Origin: CAYJBH01 sp964368625
GTDB lineage: Bacteria; Bacillota; Clostridia; Oscillospirales; Ruminococcaceae
DNA: 64,000 nt
Assembly (NCBI GenBank): GCA_964368625.1
Contig: CAYJBH010000014.1
Coordinates: forward strand, 3,146 to 67,145
Direction of reading: 5' to 3'
The notes beneath the pieces were generated by a model, which had not been told where the DNA came from, searched no databases, and was given only the letters and a program-made list of their open reading frames with translations. The position numbers and the translations under genes are program-made. Position 1 is the stretch's first letter; the number at the start of each line of letters is the position of its first letter. This document shows, piece by piece, positions 42,628-52,380 of this stretch.

Positions 42628-44079
42628 ATGAAGAATAACTTGTATCAACTCTCGGCTTTTGAAGCTCAAAACTTACTCAAAAGTAAAGAGGTAACATCAA
42701 AAGAACTTACCGAAGCTTGTTTAAATCGTATTAACAGTATTGATAATAAAATAGATGCCTTCCTTACCATTACGGCGGACAAAGCTATAAATGCAGCAGT
42801 TGCATCAGACAAACGCAGAGCGGGTGGAAACAACCTTGGACCACTTGACGGTATTCCTTACTCGGTTAAGGACAATATTTGCACTAACGGAATAAAAACA
42901 AGCTGTGCCTCTAGAATGCTTGAAAACTTTGTACCTCCTTACAGCGCAACAGCTTATCAGCGCATGGAGGATAGCGGCGCCGTTCTGCTAGGCAAGCTTA
43001 ATATGGATGAATTTGCAATGGGTTCCTCCTGCGAAACTTCTTATTTTAAGCAAACCAAGAACCCCTTCAATTTAGACCGTGTTCCCGGTGGCTCCTCTGG
43101 AGGAAGTGCAGCTGCAGTTGCTGCATGTGAAGGAATGGTTTCGTTAGGAAGCGACACCGGTGGATCTGTAAGACAGCCCGCATCACTTTGTGGAGTAGTT
43201 GGTTTTAAACCTTCGTATGGAGCAGTATCACGTTATGGTTTAGTTGCATTTGCGTCTTCACTTGATCAGATAGGCCCGTTAGGACGAAGCGTTGAAGACG
43301 TTAAAGATACATTTAACATCATAGCAGGTCATGATAGATTAGATTCAACCTCTAAACTAAAACCACTAAGTAGAGACTCTAAGCCAATTAATAAATCCAT
43401 CATAGGTCTTCCAAAGGAGTACTTTGAAGAGGGGATAGAAGAAGAAACAAGATCATTTGTTATTGCTGCTGCCAAAGCGTTGGAAAAGGAAGGTGCAACA
43501 ATAAAAGAGGTTTCGGTTCCAAATTTAAAACATTCACTTTCAGCCTATTATATAATTTCTTCGGCCGAAGCATCTTCAAATCTAGCTAGATACGACGGCG
43601 TGAAATTTGGATTTAGAGCAGATACCGATAACCTAAACGATATATATCGATTAAGCCGTAGTGTTGGTTTTGGTGATGAAGTTAAGCGACGAATATTATT
43701 TGGCACATATGTTCTTTCCGGCGGTTACTATGAGGCATATTATAAGAGGGCAAAACTATTACAGCGACAATTTACCGATGAGATGAATTTGGTTTTATCT
43801 GAATGCGACCTACTATTAACCCCAACCTCTCCATTTACCGCTTTTAAATTAGGCGAAAAGGTTACGGATCCTATAAAGATGTATGCTGCAGATAGCTGCA
43901 CAGTTACTGTTAACCTTTCCGGATTGCCGGCAATAACGGTTCCTTGCGGTTATTCCAACGAGGGGATGCCGATAGGGATGCAACTTATCGGTGCACACGG
44001 CAGTGATTATTCGTTACTATCCTTTGCAAAAAAATATGAAACCCTTGTTGGTGGTTTTAAATTACCGGAGGTAACCTGA
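42628..44079 (+). CDS. gatA: Asp/Glu-tRNA amidotransferase subunit A
   Basis: Amidase subunit that releases ammonia from glutamine for conversion of Glu-tRNA-Gln or Asp-tRNA-Asn. The amidase signature GGSSGGSAAAVAACEG is present, with the catalytic Lys in PYSVKDNIC and the nucleophile Ser in DTGGSVRQPAS. 483 residues. GGGAGG precedes the ATG. It shares a TGATG overlap with gatB. Confidence 0.97.
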   Translation: MKNNLYQLSAFEAQNLLKSKEVTSKELTEACLNRINSIDNKIDAFLTITADKAINAAVASDKRRAGGNNLGPLDGIPYSVKDNICTNGIKTSCASRMLENFVPPYSATAYQRMEDSGAVLLGKLNMDEFAMGSSCETSYFKQTKNPFNLDRVPGGSSGGSAAAVAACEGMVSLGSDTGGSVRQPASLCGVVGFKPSYGAVSRYGLVAFASSLDQIGPLGRSVEDVKDTFNIIAGHDRLDSTSKLKPLSRDSKPINKSIIGLPKEYFEEGIEEETRSFVIAAAKALEKEGATIKEVSVPNLKHSLSAYYIISSAEASSNLARYDGVKFGFRADTDNLNDIYRLSRSVGFGDEVKRRILFGTYVLSGGYYEAYYKRAKLLQRQFTDEMNLVLSECDLLLTPTSPFTAFKLGEKVTDPIKMYAADSCTVTVNLSGLPAITVPCGYSNEGMPIGMQLIGAHGSDYSLLSFAKKYETLVGGFKLPEVT

Positions 44080-45548
44080 TGTTAAAATACGAAACGGTTA
44101 TCGGATTAGAGGTTCATGCCGAGCTTAATACAGCTTCTAAAATATACTGTGGCTGCAAAAATAAGTTTGGCCTTGAGGTTAATACGGCCATTTGTCCCAT
44201 ATGTACCGGTATGCCGGGAACGTTACCTAGTTTAAATAGCAAGGTTGTGGAAAAATGTGTTAAAATGGGGCTTGCGCTCAATTGTAAAGTAAATAAGCTT
44301 TCCAAACAGGATAGGAAGAATTATTTCTATCCAGACCTACCTAAAGGATATCAAATATCCCAGTTTGACGTTCCGCTTTGCGAAAATGGTAGCCTTGATA
44401 TAATGATAAATGGCAAAACTAAATTGATAGGCATTACTAGAATACATATTGAGGAGGATGCGGGTAAAATAGTTAAAATGGGTGGAGTTGATAAAACCTT
44501 TGCCGATTATAACAGATGCGGTGTTCCGCTTATTGAGATTGTTAGCGAACCTGATATGCGCAGTGCAGAGGAGGCTAAGGCCTTTCTTGAAACAATACAT
44601 ACATTATTGTTATATCTCGATATAAGTGACGCAAAGATGCAAGAAGGAAGTGTTCGATGTGATGTTAATGTTTCGATACGGCCTATCGGTACTAATGAGC
44701 TAACAACCCGATGCGAAATGAAAAATGTTAATAGTTTTGGGGCAGTTTATCGGTGTATTTTATATGAGATTGGGCGTCAAAATACTCTTCTCGAAGCCGG
44801 TAGGATTATTGAACAGCAAACTAGACGATGGGATGACGAAGCAGGTGTTAGCATATTACTTAGAAGCAAAGAGGATGCACACGACTATCGCTATTTCCCT
44901 GAACCGGATCTTCTCGGAATTACTGTATCTCAAAGTTTAATTGATCGTATTAACGCTGAGTTACCCGAACTTCCTACAACAAAGGCTCTGCGCTATATTA
45001 ACGATTTTGCATTACCTATACCCGATGCGGTTCAGATATCATCAGATAAAGAGCGTGCACTTTTTTTCGATGCAGCGGTTAAACCAAATATAAAGGTTGC
45101 AAAGGAAATTTGTAACTGGATAATAGGCGACATTGCTGCTTATTTAGTAAAAAATAGCATTTCAATTAACGAAACAGCACTTACTCCGGAAAATCTAAGC
45201 AGCATGGTTACACTTATTGATAACCAAATAATCAGCAACACAGCCGGAAAAAAAGTATTAGAGGAATTGCTAATACGTGATGTTGATCCTACTGCAGTGG
45301 TTAAAGATAAAAACTTAACGCAGATTAACAACAACGAGATATTAAACAATATAGTAACTAATGTACTAGATGAAAACAAAAGTGTTATTCTAGATTACAA
45401 AGAAGGAAAAACAAATACTATTGGATATTTTGTAGGTTGTTGCATGAAACAAAGTGAGGGGAAGGGAAATCCCCAAACATTTACCGAGCTATTAACCGAC
45501 AGGTTAAAGTCAATGATAGAAAGGAGAGAAAAAAATGGCAGAATTTAA
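44079..45548 (+). CDS. gatB: Asp/Glu-tRNA amidotransferase subunit B
   Basis: Kinase/transamidase subunit that activates the tRNA-bound carboxylate and amidates it. ETVIGLEVHAELNTASKIYCGC with zinc cysteines, DLPKGYQISQFDVPL, and RCEMKNVNSF are diagnostic; a YqeY-like tail domain closes the protein (489 residues). Overlaps gatA by one base and the next gene by 14 bp. Implies that this organism makes Gln-tRNA and/or Asn-tRNA indirectly. Confidence 0.97.
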   Translation: MLKYETVIGLEVHAELNTASKIYCGCKNKFGLEVNTAICPICTGMPGTLPSLNSKVVEKCVKMGLALNCKVNKLSKQDRKNYFYPDLPKGYQISQFDVPLCENGSLDIMINGKTKLIGITRIHIEEDAGKIVKMGGVDKTFADYNRCGVPLIEIVSEPDMRSAEEAKAFLETIHTLLLYLDISDAKMQEGSVRCDVNVSIRPIGTNELTTRCEMKNVNSFGAVYRCILYEIGRQNTLLEAGRIIEQQTRRWDDEAGVSILLRSKEDAHDYRYFPEPDLLGITVSQSLIDRINAELPELPTTKALRYINDFALPIPDAVQISSDKERALFFDAAVKPNIKVAKEICNWIIGDIAAYLVKNSISINETALTPENLSSMVTLIDNQIISNTAGKKVLEELLIRDVDPTAVVKDKNLTQINNNEILNNIVTNVLDENKSVILDYKEGKTNTIGYFVGCCMKQSEGKGNPQTFTELLTDRLKSMIERREKNGRI

Positions 45549-45756
45549 GTATGAGATTACCGAGAATCTTGGTGTGCTTTCGGAGGGTAACAACGGATGG
45601 CAACGCGAGATTAACATGGTTAGTTGGAATGAGCGTGAGGCAAAATTCGACATTCGCGACTGGTCGCCCGACCATACTAAGATGGGCAAAGGTATTTCAT
45701 TAACAGCAGATGAGGTTGCACTATTAAAGGATATCCTTGCTGATTTTGAGGTATAG
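45535..45756 (+). CDS. YdbC-like PC4-family protein
   Basis: A 73-residue protein beginning MAEFKYEITENLGVLSEGNN and containing the GWQREINMVSWN and FDIRDWSPDHTKMGKGISL segments of the YdbC group, which has the PC4 single-stranded-DNA-binding fold. Its ATG lies within the end of gatB, preceded by GAAAGGAG, so it is translated by coupling. The function in bacteria is not established; association with nucleic acids is inferred from the fold. Confidence 0.82.
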   Translation: MAEFKYEITENLGVLSEGNNGWQREINMVSWNEREAKFDIRDWSPDHTKMGKGISLTADEVALLKDILADFEV

Positions 45757-45759
45757 CTT

Positions 45760-46356
45760 ATGGCAGAGGTAGGACAGTATAGCGCAGAATTTACCAAGAT
45801 TTTCACCGAAAAGGTTAAGCGTAAAGGCGCAGATGATTTTTTTGAATGGTTAGGAAAAACAGATTTTTTTACAGCCCCAGCTTCTACCAGATACCATGGA
45901 GCATGCGAATCAGGACTGGTTATGCATAGCTTGAATGTATATCACTGTTTAACCGAGCTACAGGACAAAGAATCTGATGAAAACATAGCTGTGTGTGGTT
46001 TACTTCATGATCTTTGTAAAGCTAACTTTTATAAAGTAAGTACACGCAACGTAAAAAATGAGCAAACCGGTGCTTGGGAAAAGGTTCCTTACTATTTCAT
46101 TGAGGATGAGTTTCCTTATGGGCATGGTGAAAAAAGTGTATACCTTATTGAGCGATTTATGAAATTAAGTCCTGCAGAGGCTATGTCAATAAGATGGCAT
46201 ATGGGCGGCTACGATGATGCGGTTAAGGGGGGAAGTTATTCCATTAGCCAGGCTTATGACCAGTATCCGCTTGCGGTAAAGTTACACATTGCAGACCTAA
46301 AGGCAACATATCTTTTAGAGCACGGAACGTCTGCAGTAAGAAATAACAGTAGATAA
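45760..46356 (+). CDS. HD-domain hydrolase
   Basis: A 198-residue protein with an HD-superfamily metal site: His in GLVMHSLNVYH, the HD doublet in GLLHDLCKANFY, a later HGEKS, and Asp in LHIADLKATY. Such proteins are phosphohydrolases or nucleotidases; the substrate is unknown. It follows the PC4-like gene by 3 bp in the gat run, and a transketolase gene follows 13 bp later. Confidence 0.82.
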   Translation: MAEVGQYSAEFTKIFTEKVKRKGADDFFEWLGKTDFFTAPASTRYHGACESGLVMHSLNVYHCLTELQDKESDENIAVCGLLHDLCKANFYKVSTRNVKNEQTGAWEKVPYYFIEDEFPYGHGEKSVYLIERFMKLSPAEAMSIRWHMGGYDDAVKGGSYSISQAYDQYPLAVKLHIADLKATYLLEHGTSAVRNNSR

Positions 46357-46369
46357 AAGGAGGTTAAAC

Positions 46370-47185
46370 ATGGAGATTTCAAGATTAAAAGAAGTCTGTA
46401 ACGACGTTCGAAAGGATATCGTTAACATGACGGCAGCAGCAAAAAGCGGACATCCCGGTGGCTCACTTTCCGGAGTAGAGGCGTTGGTTGGACTATACTT
46501 TCATAAAATGAAGGTAGATCCTAAAAACCCTAAGGATGAGAATCGTGACCGCTTTGTTTTAAGCAAAGGACATGCAGCACCATTACTATATGCAGTTCTT
46601 GGCGAAGCAGGGTTCTTTGATAAAGAATTGTTCGGATCTTTACGTAAGCTACACAGCCCTTTACAGGGTCATCCTGATGCTAAAAAATTACCAGGCGTTG
46701 ATGCCTCTACCGGCTCACTTGGTCAGGGTGTATCTATTGCTGTTGGCATGGCTATCGGAGCAAAGGCAAACAAAAGTGATGTAAATGTTTATACACTACT
46801 TGGCGATGGCGAGCTTCAGGAAGGTCTTTGCTGGGAAGCAGCAACAGCTGCAGCCCATTACAAGCTTGACAACCTAACTGTAATCGTTGATAACAATGGT
46901 CTACAGATCGATGGTTCTAACGATGAAGTTATGTCTTTAGGAAGTATTGAGGACAAATTCACTGCTTTCGGCTTTGAGGTAATATCAGTTGAGGATGGTA
47001 ACGATATTGAGCAGATTATAGCAGCGCTCGACAAGGAAGTTACCGGAAAACCTAAGTGCATAGTATCCCACTCGGTTAAGGGTAAAGGAATTTCCTTTAT
47101 GGAAAATCAGGTAGGTTGGCACGGAAAGGCCCCAAGTTCAGAGGATAGAGATAAAGCAATAGCAGAGTTAGGAGGTGCAAAATGA
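46370..47185 (+). CDS. Transketolase, N-terminal (TPP-binding) subunit
   Basis: First of two polypeptides making a split transketolase of the pentose phosphate pathway. The 271 residues carry GHPGGSLSGVEAL, SKGHAAPLLYAVL and the TPP/Mg motif GDGELQEG ... DNLTVIVDNN. AGGAGG precedes the ATG and the stop overlaps the start of the second subunit by 4 bp. The split is normal in Clostridia and archaea and is not a frameshift, since the second gene has its own ribosome-binding site. Confidence 0.94.
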   Translation: MEISRLKEVCNDVRKDIVNMTAAAKSGHPGGSLSGVEALVGLYFHKMKVDPKNPKDENRDRFVLSKGHAAPLLYAVLGEAGFFDKELFGSLRKLHSPLQGHPDAKKLPGVDASTGSLGQGVSIAVGMAIGAKANKSDVNVYTLLGDGELQEGLCWEAATAAAHYKLDNLTVIVDNNGLQIDGSNDEVMSLGSIEDKFTAFGFEVISVEDGNDIEQIIAALDKEVTGKPKCIVSHSVKGKGISFMENQVGWHGKAPSSEDRDKAIAELGGAK

Positions 47186-48111
47186 GTAACACAAAAGCAA
47201 CAAGAAACGCATATGGTGACGCACTTTGCGAACTAGGCGAGGTTAACGATAAGGTGGTTGTTCTTGATTCCGATCTTGCGCATGCAACCATGACAATGGG
47301 ATTTGCTAAAAAATATCCTGAAAGATTTTTTAATGCCGGAATTGCTGAGGCTAACATGGTTGACATGGCTGCGGGTCTTTCCACTATGGGATTAATTCCT
47401 TTCTGCAGCACCTTTGCTATATTCGGAACCGGCCGAGCTTACGAAATGGTTCGTAACAGCGTTGCTTATCCCGGTTTTAATGTTAAGCTCTGCATGACTC
47501 ACTCAGGAATTACTGTAGGTGAAGACGGTGGAAGTCATCAATCTATAGAAGACGTAGCACTAATGCGAGTTATTCCCGGAATGGTTGTTATTAGTCCCTG
47601 TGATGCAAATGAGGCTAGAAAAGCTGTGTTTGCACTAGCAGACTACAACGGGCCTGCATATCTAAGGCTTTCTCGTCCCGCCAGCCATATATTTGATGGT
47701 GATATGCCTTTTATTATTGGAAAAGCTAACGTAATGGAAGAGGGAAGCGATGTTGCAATTTTTGCTCATGGTTTAATGGTTAAATCTGCAGTTGATGCTG
47801 CTGCTGCACTTAAAGAAAAAGGTATTTCTGCTGCTGTAATTAACATGCACACAATTAAGCCATTAGATAGAGAATGCGTAGAGAAATATGCAAAGAGCTG
47901 TAAAAAGGTTGTTACTATCGAAGAGCATAGCGTTATTGGAGGCCTTGGCGATGCGGTTGCAGATATTGTAGTTTCAATGCCTGATGTAACCATGCTAAAA
48001 ATTGGTGTTAACGATCAATTTGGACAGTCAGGTACACCCGATGAGCTTTTAAAGGAATACGGTTTAGATACTGAAAGCATTATAAGCAAAATATCAAACT
48101 ACGTAAAATAA
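47182..48111 (+). CDS. Transketolase, C-terminal subunit
   Basis: Pyrimidine-binding and C-terminal domains of the split transketolase, 309 residues. FNAGIAEANMVDMAAGLS contains the TPP-activating glutamate, and GEDGGSHQSIEDVALMRVIPG and IEEHSVIGGLGDAVAD are conserved. Start with GGAGG upstream inside the first subunit gene. A strong terminator follows. Confidence 0.94.
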   Translation: MSNTKATRNAYGDALCELGEVNDKVVVLDSDLAHATMTMGFAKKYPERFFNAGIAEANMVDMAAGLSTMGLIPFCSTFAIFGTGRAYEMVRNSVAYPGFNVKLCMTHSGITVGEDGGSHQSIEDVALMRVIPGMVVISPCDANEARKAVFALADYNGPAYLRLSRPASHIFDGDMPFIIGKANVMEEGSDVAIFAHGLMVKSAVDAAAALKEKGISAAVINMHTIKPLDRECVEKYAKSCKKVVTIEEHSVIGGLGDAVADIVVSMPDVTMLKIGVNDQFGQSGTPDELLKEYGLDTESIISKISNYVK

Positions 48112-48125
48112 AATAACGGTATTGC

Positions 48126-48165
48126 AAAAAATGCGCAACCCTCTTATCTGGGTCGCGCATTTTTT
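48126..48165. terminator. Bidirectional terminator between transketolase and fhs
   Basis: AAAAAATGCGC (48126-48136) pairs with GCGCATTTTTT (48155-48165), continued inward by ACCC/GGGT after one mismatch, loop of 8 nt. A-run and T-run flank the stem, so it serves both converging genes. Confidence 0.92.
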
Positions 48166-48182
48166 ATTTCCCCGGAAATAGT

Positions 48183-49850
48183 TTAAAATAATCCTTTTAT
48201 AACACCATTAACGTCTACATCAATTTTTTCGGCCGCCGGTATTTTGGGAAGGCCGGGCATTGTCATTATGCTTCCCATAATAACAACTATAAATCCTGCG
48301 CCGGCGCTAAGCCTGAGATTTCTCACCGTCATGGTGAATCCATTTGGGGCACCCAGAAGTGATGGATCATCGCTAAAACTATATTGAGTTTTAGCAATAC
48401 AAATCGGAAGGTTGTCATAGCCATTAGCCTTTAAATCTTCAAGCTCTTTAGCTGCAGCAGTACTAAAACTAACATCATTGGCCCGATAAACTTTTTTACA
48501 CACTGCTAATATTTTATCCTTTAACGACTTATCATTATTATAGCTAAAATTTATCTTTCCACCATTTGCAATAGAAACAACTCGCTCAGCCAATGCGGTT
48601 CCGCCGGCACCACCCTTTGCAAATACTTCTGATAACTCACAGGGTACATCAATTTCTTTACATAGGTTTTTAATAAACTCATGTTCGGTAACATCGTCGG
48701 TAGGAAAGGCGTTAATTGCAACACAGACAGGAAGACCAAAAACCTCCTTCATATTTTCTATATGTCTAACAAGGTTGCAGCTACCCTCTTTTAGATATTC
48801 TAAATTCTTATCGCCAAGCTGTTCTTTTGGGCATCCGCCATGATGCTTTAACGCTCTAACTGTTGCAACAATTACAACTGCATCAGGAGAGAGTCCGGAA
48901 ATGCGGCATTTAATATCGATAAATTTTTCAGCACCAAGATCAGCTCCAAATCCTGCTTCGGTAACAACATAGTCGGCACACTTTAAGGCTAATCTTGTTG
49001 CAATAACGCTGTTGCAACCATGGGCAATATTAGCAAAAGGGCCACCATGTATAAATGCAGGTGTATGCTCTAATGTTTGAACAAGATTAGGATCAAATGC
49101 ATCCTTTAATAACGCTGCCATGGCTCCATGGGCGTTTATCTGTCCTGCCGTTATTGGTTTGCCATCAAAACTATATCCAATAACTATATTAGAGAGTCGA
49201 AGCTTAAGATCTTCAAGATCGGTTGCAAGGCAAAATATAGCCATAACCTCACTAGCAACCGTAATATCAAACCCATCCTCACGCGGGGTTCCGTTTGCCT
49301 TACCGCCAAGACCATCATTAATATATCGTAGCTGGCGATCATTCATATCAACACAACGCTTCCAGCTAACCCTCCTGGCATCTATACAAAGAGCGTTACC
49401 TTGAAAAATATGGTTGTCGATCATTGCAGCCAAAAGATTATTGGCTGCCGATATTGCATGCATATCACCGGTAAAATGTAGGTTAATATCTTCCATAGGA
49501 ACAACCTGTGCATATCCTCCACCGGCCGCACCACCTTTTAATCCAAATACAGGGCCGAGACTAGGTTCTCTAAGAACAACAGCAGTTTTTTTACCAATCT
49601 TACTAAGAGAATCGGCAAGACCGACACTCGTTGTTGTTTTTCCTTCCCCAGCAGGGGTGGGACTTATTGCTGTAACTAAAATAAGTTTACCGTTTGGATT
49701 AGAATCAAGCTGCTTTATTAGCCTATGGTCAACCTTAGCTTTGTTTCTACCATAGTCAACTACGCTTTCTGCTGGCAAATTTAGTTTTTCTGCAATTTTT
49801 GATATTTTAAGTACCTTAGATTTTTGTGCAATAATGATATCACTGTCCAT
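48183..49850 (-). CDS. fhs: Formate--tetrahydrofolate ligase
   Basis: ATP-dependent formation of 10-formyl-THF, used in one-carbon metabolism and in the methyl branch of the acetyl-CoA pathway. The 555 residues include the ATP loop TPAGEGKTTTSVGLADSL, LREPSLGPVFGLKGGAAGGG and the FTGDMHAI and GGPFANIAHGCNS motifs. No other Wood-Ljungdahl genes are near, so a purine/Met-tRNA supply role suffices. It has its own promoter. Confidence 0.97.
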   Translation of the reverse strand: MDSDIIIAQKSKVLKISKIAEKLNLPAESVVDYGRNKAKVDHRLIKQLDSNPNGKLILVTAISPTPAGEGKTTTSVGLADSLSKIGKKTAVVLREPSLGPVFGLKGGAAGGGYAQVVPMEDINLHFTGDMHAISAANNLLAAMIDNHIFQGNALCIDARRVSWKRCVDMNDRQLRYINDGLGGKANGTPREDGFDITVASEVMAIFCLATDLEDLKLRLSNIVIGYSFDGKPITAGQINAHGAMAALLKDAFDPNLVQTLEHTPAFIHGGPFANIAHGCNSVIATRLALKCADYVVTEAGFGADLGAEKFIDIKCRISGLSPDAVVIVATVRALKHHGGCPKEQLGDKNLEYLKEGSCNLVRHIENMKEVFGLPVCVAINAFPTDDVTEHEFIKNLCKEIDVPCELSEVFAKGGAGGTALAERVVSIANGGKINFSYNNDKSLKDKILAVCKKVYRANDVSFSTAAAKELEDLKANGYDNLPICIAKTQYSFSDDPSLLGAPNGFTMTVRNLRLSAGAGFIVVIMGSIMTMPGLPKIPAAEKIDVDVNGVIKGLF

Positions 49851-49890
49851 AAAAATATGTCCTTAATCGTTTTTAAGCTATAACATTAAA

Positions 49891-49919
49891 AGTATATCAT
49901 AAAATTTTATCTATATCAA
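49891..49919 (-). promoter_or_regulatory. Promoter of fhs
   Basis: On the minus strand TTGATA (49919-49914), 17-bp spacer, TATACT (49896-49891), 40 bp before the start codon. Confidence 0.65.
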
Positions 49920-49937
49920 TAAAGGTATTGCAATATG

Positions 49938-50615
49938 TTAATATTTATGTTTTTTATCCTTAAATTTTGTATATAAATATACTGCCAATGCTATTAGTCC
50001 TGTTATCGAGTACAATACAACTCCAACAAAAATATCTCCCTCTAGCAAACGAGCACCTATAAATGTTGATGACAAAACAGAGGGTACTCGGGCTATAAGC
50101 GTTATTAATAGAAATTTCTTTAATGTTACCGAAGTAAACGGAGCGAAGTATGTAATCATATCTTTTGGAGTTCCGGGTATAAAAAAGAGAATAAAAATAA
50201 TTATTGTAAGATTGTTTTTGTTATTAATGAAGTTGGTAATTTTGTTGTTACTATTATTAAAAAGTGCTTGCGTGGCAGAAAAACCGAGTTTTTTTGCCAG
50301 AGTGAAGATTATGGTAGTTCCAAGTGCAATTCCACACATGCATAATATAAAGCCGAAAAACGTTCCGTAAAGAATACCGGCAATAACCTCTATAACTTCT
50401 CCGGGTATAACAAAAATAACTACCTGCATCATCTGAATTGTTGTAAATACAAAAGCACCCAAAATTCCAAGTTCACGTATCGGCTCGATCAATCTATTCG
50501 CATCTTCCAAACTATTTAGCTCAGATATATATGGAGAGAGAAATACTCCAAGGCCTCCGAGTAGTAACATTATTATCAAAAAGAAGATAAGTTTTGTTAA
50601 ATTTTCTTTTTTCAT
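49938..50615 (-). CDS. TVP38/TMEM64-family membrane protein
   Basis: A 225-residue inner-membrane protein of the SNARE-associated/DedA superfamily. The family core GEVIEVIAGILYGTFFGFIL with the downstream GTTIIFTLAKKLG is clear, as is IPGTPKDMITYFAP; five to six hydrophobic segments. Relatives scramble or flip lipids or support envelope homeostasis, but the substrate here is unknown. Divergent from the ferredoxin-type aldo/keto reductase. Confidence 0.88.
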   Translation of the reverse strand: MKKENLTKLIFFLIIMLLLGGLGVFLSPYISELNSLEDANRLIEPIRELGILGAFVFTTIQMMQVVIFVIPGEVIEVIAGILYGTFFGFILCMCGIALGTTIIFTLAKKLGFSATQALFNNSNNKITNFINNKNNLTIIIFILFFIPGTPKDMITYFAPFTSVTLKKFLLITLIARVPSVLSSTFIGARLLEGDIFVGVVLYSITGLIALAVYLYTKFKDKKHKY

Positions 50616-50644
50616 TTCCTACCTATATACAAACTATATCTTTG

Positions 50645-50673
50645 TTGACTATATCAAAAATCTATGATAAAAT
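50645..50673 (+). promoter_or_regulatory. Promoter of the ferredoxin-type aldo/keto reductase
   Basis: TTGACT (50645-50650), 17-bp spacer, TAAAAT (50668-50673), 28 bp before the start codon. Confidence 0.6.
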
Positions 50674-50701
50674 TATTAAAATTATATTTATGGAGGTTGG
50701 T

Positions 50702-51826
50702 ATGGCATTTCAGGAGGTAAAAGGTCAACTTGGCTTTGGGCTTATGAGGCTACCTAAAGTTGGAGAAGAGGTAGATTTGCAGAAAACAATCGAGATGGTT
50801 GACTATTTTTTAGAAAGTGGTTACACCTATTTTGATACAGCATATAATTATATCGACGGCAAATCTGAAAAAATTGTTAAAGAAGCCTTGGTGAATAGGC
50901 ATCCGAGAGAGAGCTTTCAGCTAGCAACTAAACTTCCGGCATGGGAGATAAAAGGGGATATTAACAACGTTAAAAAGCTGTTCGAAACCTCTATGGAGCG
51001 AACAGGTGCAGGATACCTTGACTACTATCTATTACATGCTATTTCAGCTGAAAATAATAAGATATATACAGATTTTAAAATTTGGGATTTTGTTAAAGAT
51101 CTTAAGAAACAGGGTCTTGTTAAAAATTATGGTTTTTCTTATCACGACTCGGCAAAGAATCTAGAGCCGATATTAGAGGCACATCCTGATGTTGATTTTA
51201 TCCAGCTGCAGATAAACTATCTTGACTGGGAAAGTGAAACTATAGAAAGTCGTAAGTGTTACGAACTAGCTAGAAAATATAACATTCCGGTAATAGTTAT
51301 GGAGCCGGTTAGGGGAGGACTACTTGCTGATATTCCCGAAAAAGCTGATAAAGTTTTAAAAGGTCTTTCAACAACAGAAAGCATTGCCTCTTGGGCTTTT
51401 AAATACTGCTCTAATATAGAGGGTGTTAAGATGATTCTCAGTGGAATGTCTACCATTGAACAGGTTAAGGATAATGTAGCTACGTTTGATAACATGAAAC
51501 CCTTAACCGAGGCAGAGAGCAAGGCAATCGATACCGTTGCCGACATTATTAACTCTAGTGATAATGTACCATGTACTAACTGTAAATATTGCATTGAGGA
51601 TTGTCCTCAAAATATTAATATACCGGATATCTTTGGAAGATATAATATGTATCTCAAGTTTGGCGATAAAAAGGAGATTCGTGAAGGCTACAAGTTTACC
51701 ACAAACGGTGGTGGTATTGCCGGTGATTGTATTTCTTGCGCTGCATGCGAGGGACACTGTCCACAACATATTGATATAATTAATAAACTATCGGATGTTG
51801 CAGCTGTTTTTGATATTGCTCGTTAA
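50702..51826 (+). CDS. Aldo/keto reductase with C-terminal 4Fe-4S domain
   Basis: A 374-residue enzyme: an aldo/keto reductase barrel with Asp/Tyr in FDTAYNY, Lys in LATKLP and His in YLLHAIS, followed by a ferredoxin-like tail with clusters CTNCKYCIEDCP and CISCAACEGHCP. Such fusions are common in anaerobes and may couple carbonyl reduction to ferredoxin electrons. Start at 50702 by GGAGG upstream; the longer reading from 50594 lacks one and crosses the promoter. Substrate unknown. Confidence 0.9.
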   Translation: MAFQEVKGQLGFGLMRLPKVGEEVDLQKTIEMVDYFLESGYTYFDTAYNYIDGKSEKIVKEALVNRHPRESFQLATKLPAWEIKGDINNVKKLFETSMERTGAGYLDYYLLHAISAENNKIYTDFKIWDFVKDLKKQGLVKNYGFSYHDSAKNLEPILEAHPDVDFIQLQINYLDWESETIESRKCYELARKYNIPVIVMEPVRGGLLADIPEKADKVLKGLSTTESIASWAFKYCSNIEGVKMILSGMSTIEQVKDNVATFDNMKPLTEAESKAIDTVADIINSSDNVPCTNCKYCIEDCPQNINIPDIFGRYNMYLKFGDKKEIREGYKFTTNGGGIAGDCISCAACEGHCPQHIDIINKLSDVAAVFDIAR

Positions 51827-51891
51827 TTATTATTATTTCTAATTTTAATGATAACAGGCTTTCATGTATAAAGAAGAAAAAGGAGAAAATA

Positions 51892-52380
51892 ATGAAAAAA
51901 GCTACAATTGAAATGGAAGGCGGCGGAATTATTACGCTTTCGTTAGACGAAAGTGTTGCGCCGATAACTGTAGAAAACTTTGAAAAATTGGCTAACGATG
52001 GGTTTTACAACGGACTATGTTTTCATCGTATTATACCGGGGTTTATGATTCAGGGTGGATGTCCTGAAGGTACAGGCACAGGCGGCCCCGGGCATAACAT
52101 TAAGGGAGAATTTGCTACTAACGGTGTAGATAATACAATTAAACATCTTCGCGGTGTTATAAGTATGGCAAGAAGCGGACACCCCGATTCTGCCGGAAGC
52201 CAATTTTTTATAATGCACGATGATGCCCCGCATCTTGACGGAAGCTATGCAGCATTTGGTAGCGTTACTTCCGGTATAGAAATTGTTGACGAAATTGCCG
52301 AGGTAAAAACTGATTACTCTGACCGACCTGTTGTTGTTCCTGTTATTAAAACAATAAAGGTTGAGGGGGTCAATGAATGA
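51892..52380 (+). CDS. Peptidyl-prolyl cis-trans isomerase, cyclophilin type
   Basis: A 162-residue cytoplasmic cyclophilin without signal peptide. The catalytic Arg/Phe/Gln region FHRIIPGFMIQGGCPEGTGTGGPG, and SAGSQFFIMHDDAPHLDGSYAAFG, are canonical. AAAGGAG precedes the ATG. The last codon overlaps the iorA start (ATGA), an unusual pairing that couples a folding enzyme with an oxidoreductase. Confidence 0.94.
   Translation: MKKATIEMEGGGIITLSLDESVAPITVENFEKLANDGFYNGLCFHRIIPGFMIQGGCPEGTGTGGPGHNIKGEFATNGVDNTIKHLRGVISMARSGHPDSAGSQFFIMHDDAPHLDGSYAAFGSVTSGIEIVDEIAEVKTDYSDRPVVVPVIKTIKVEGVNE

Noticed and set aside
46370..48111. Frameshifted transketolase
   Set aside because: Two-subunit transketolases are normal in Clostridia; the second ORF has its own start and ribosome-binding site with an ATGA overlap.
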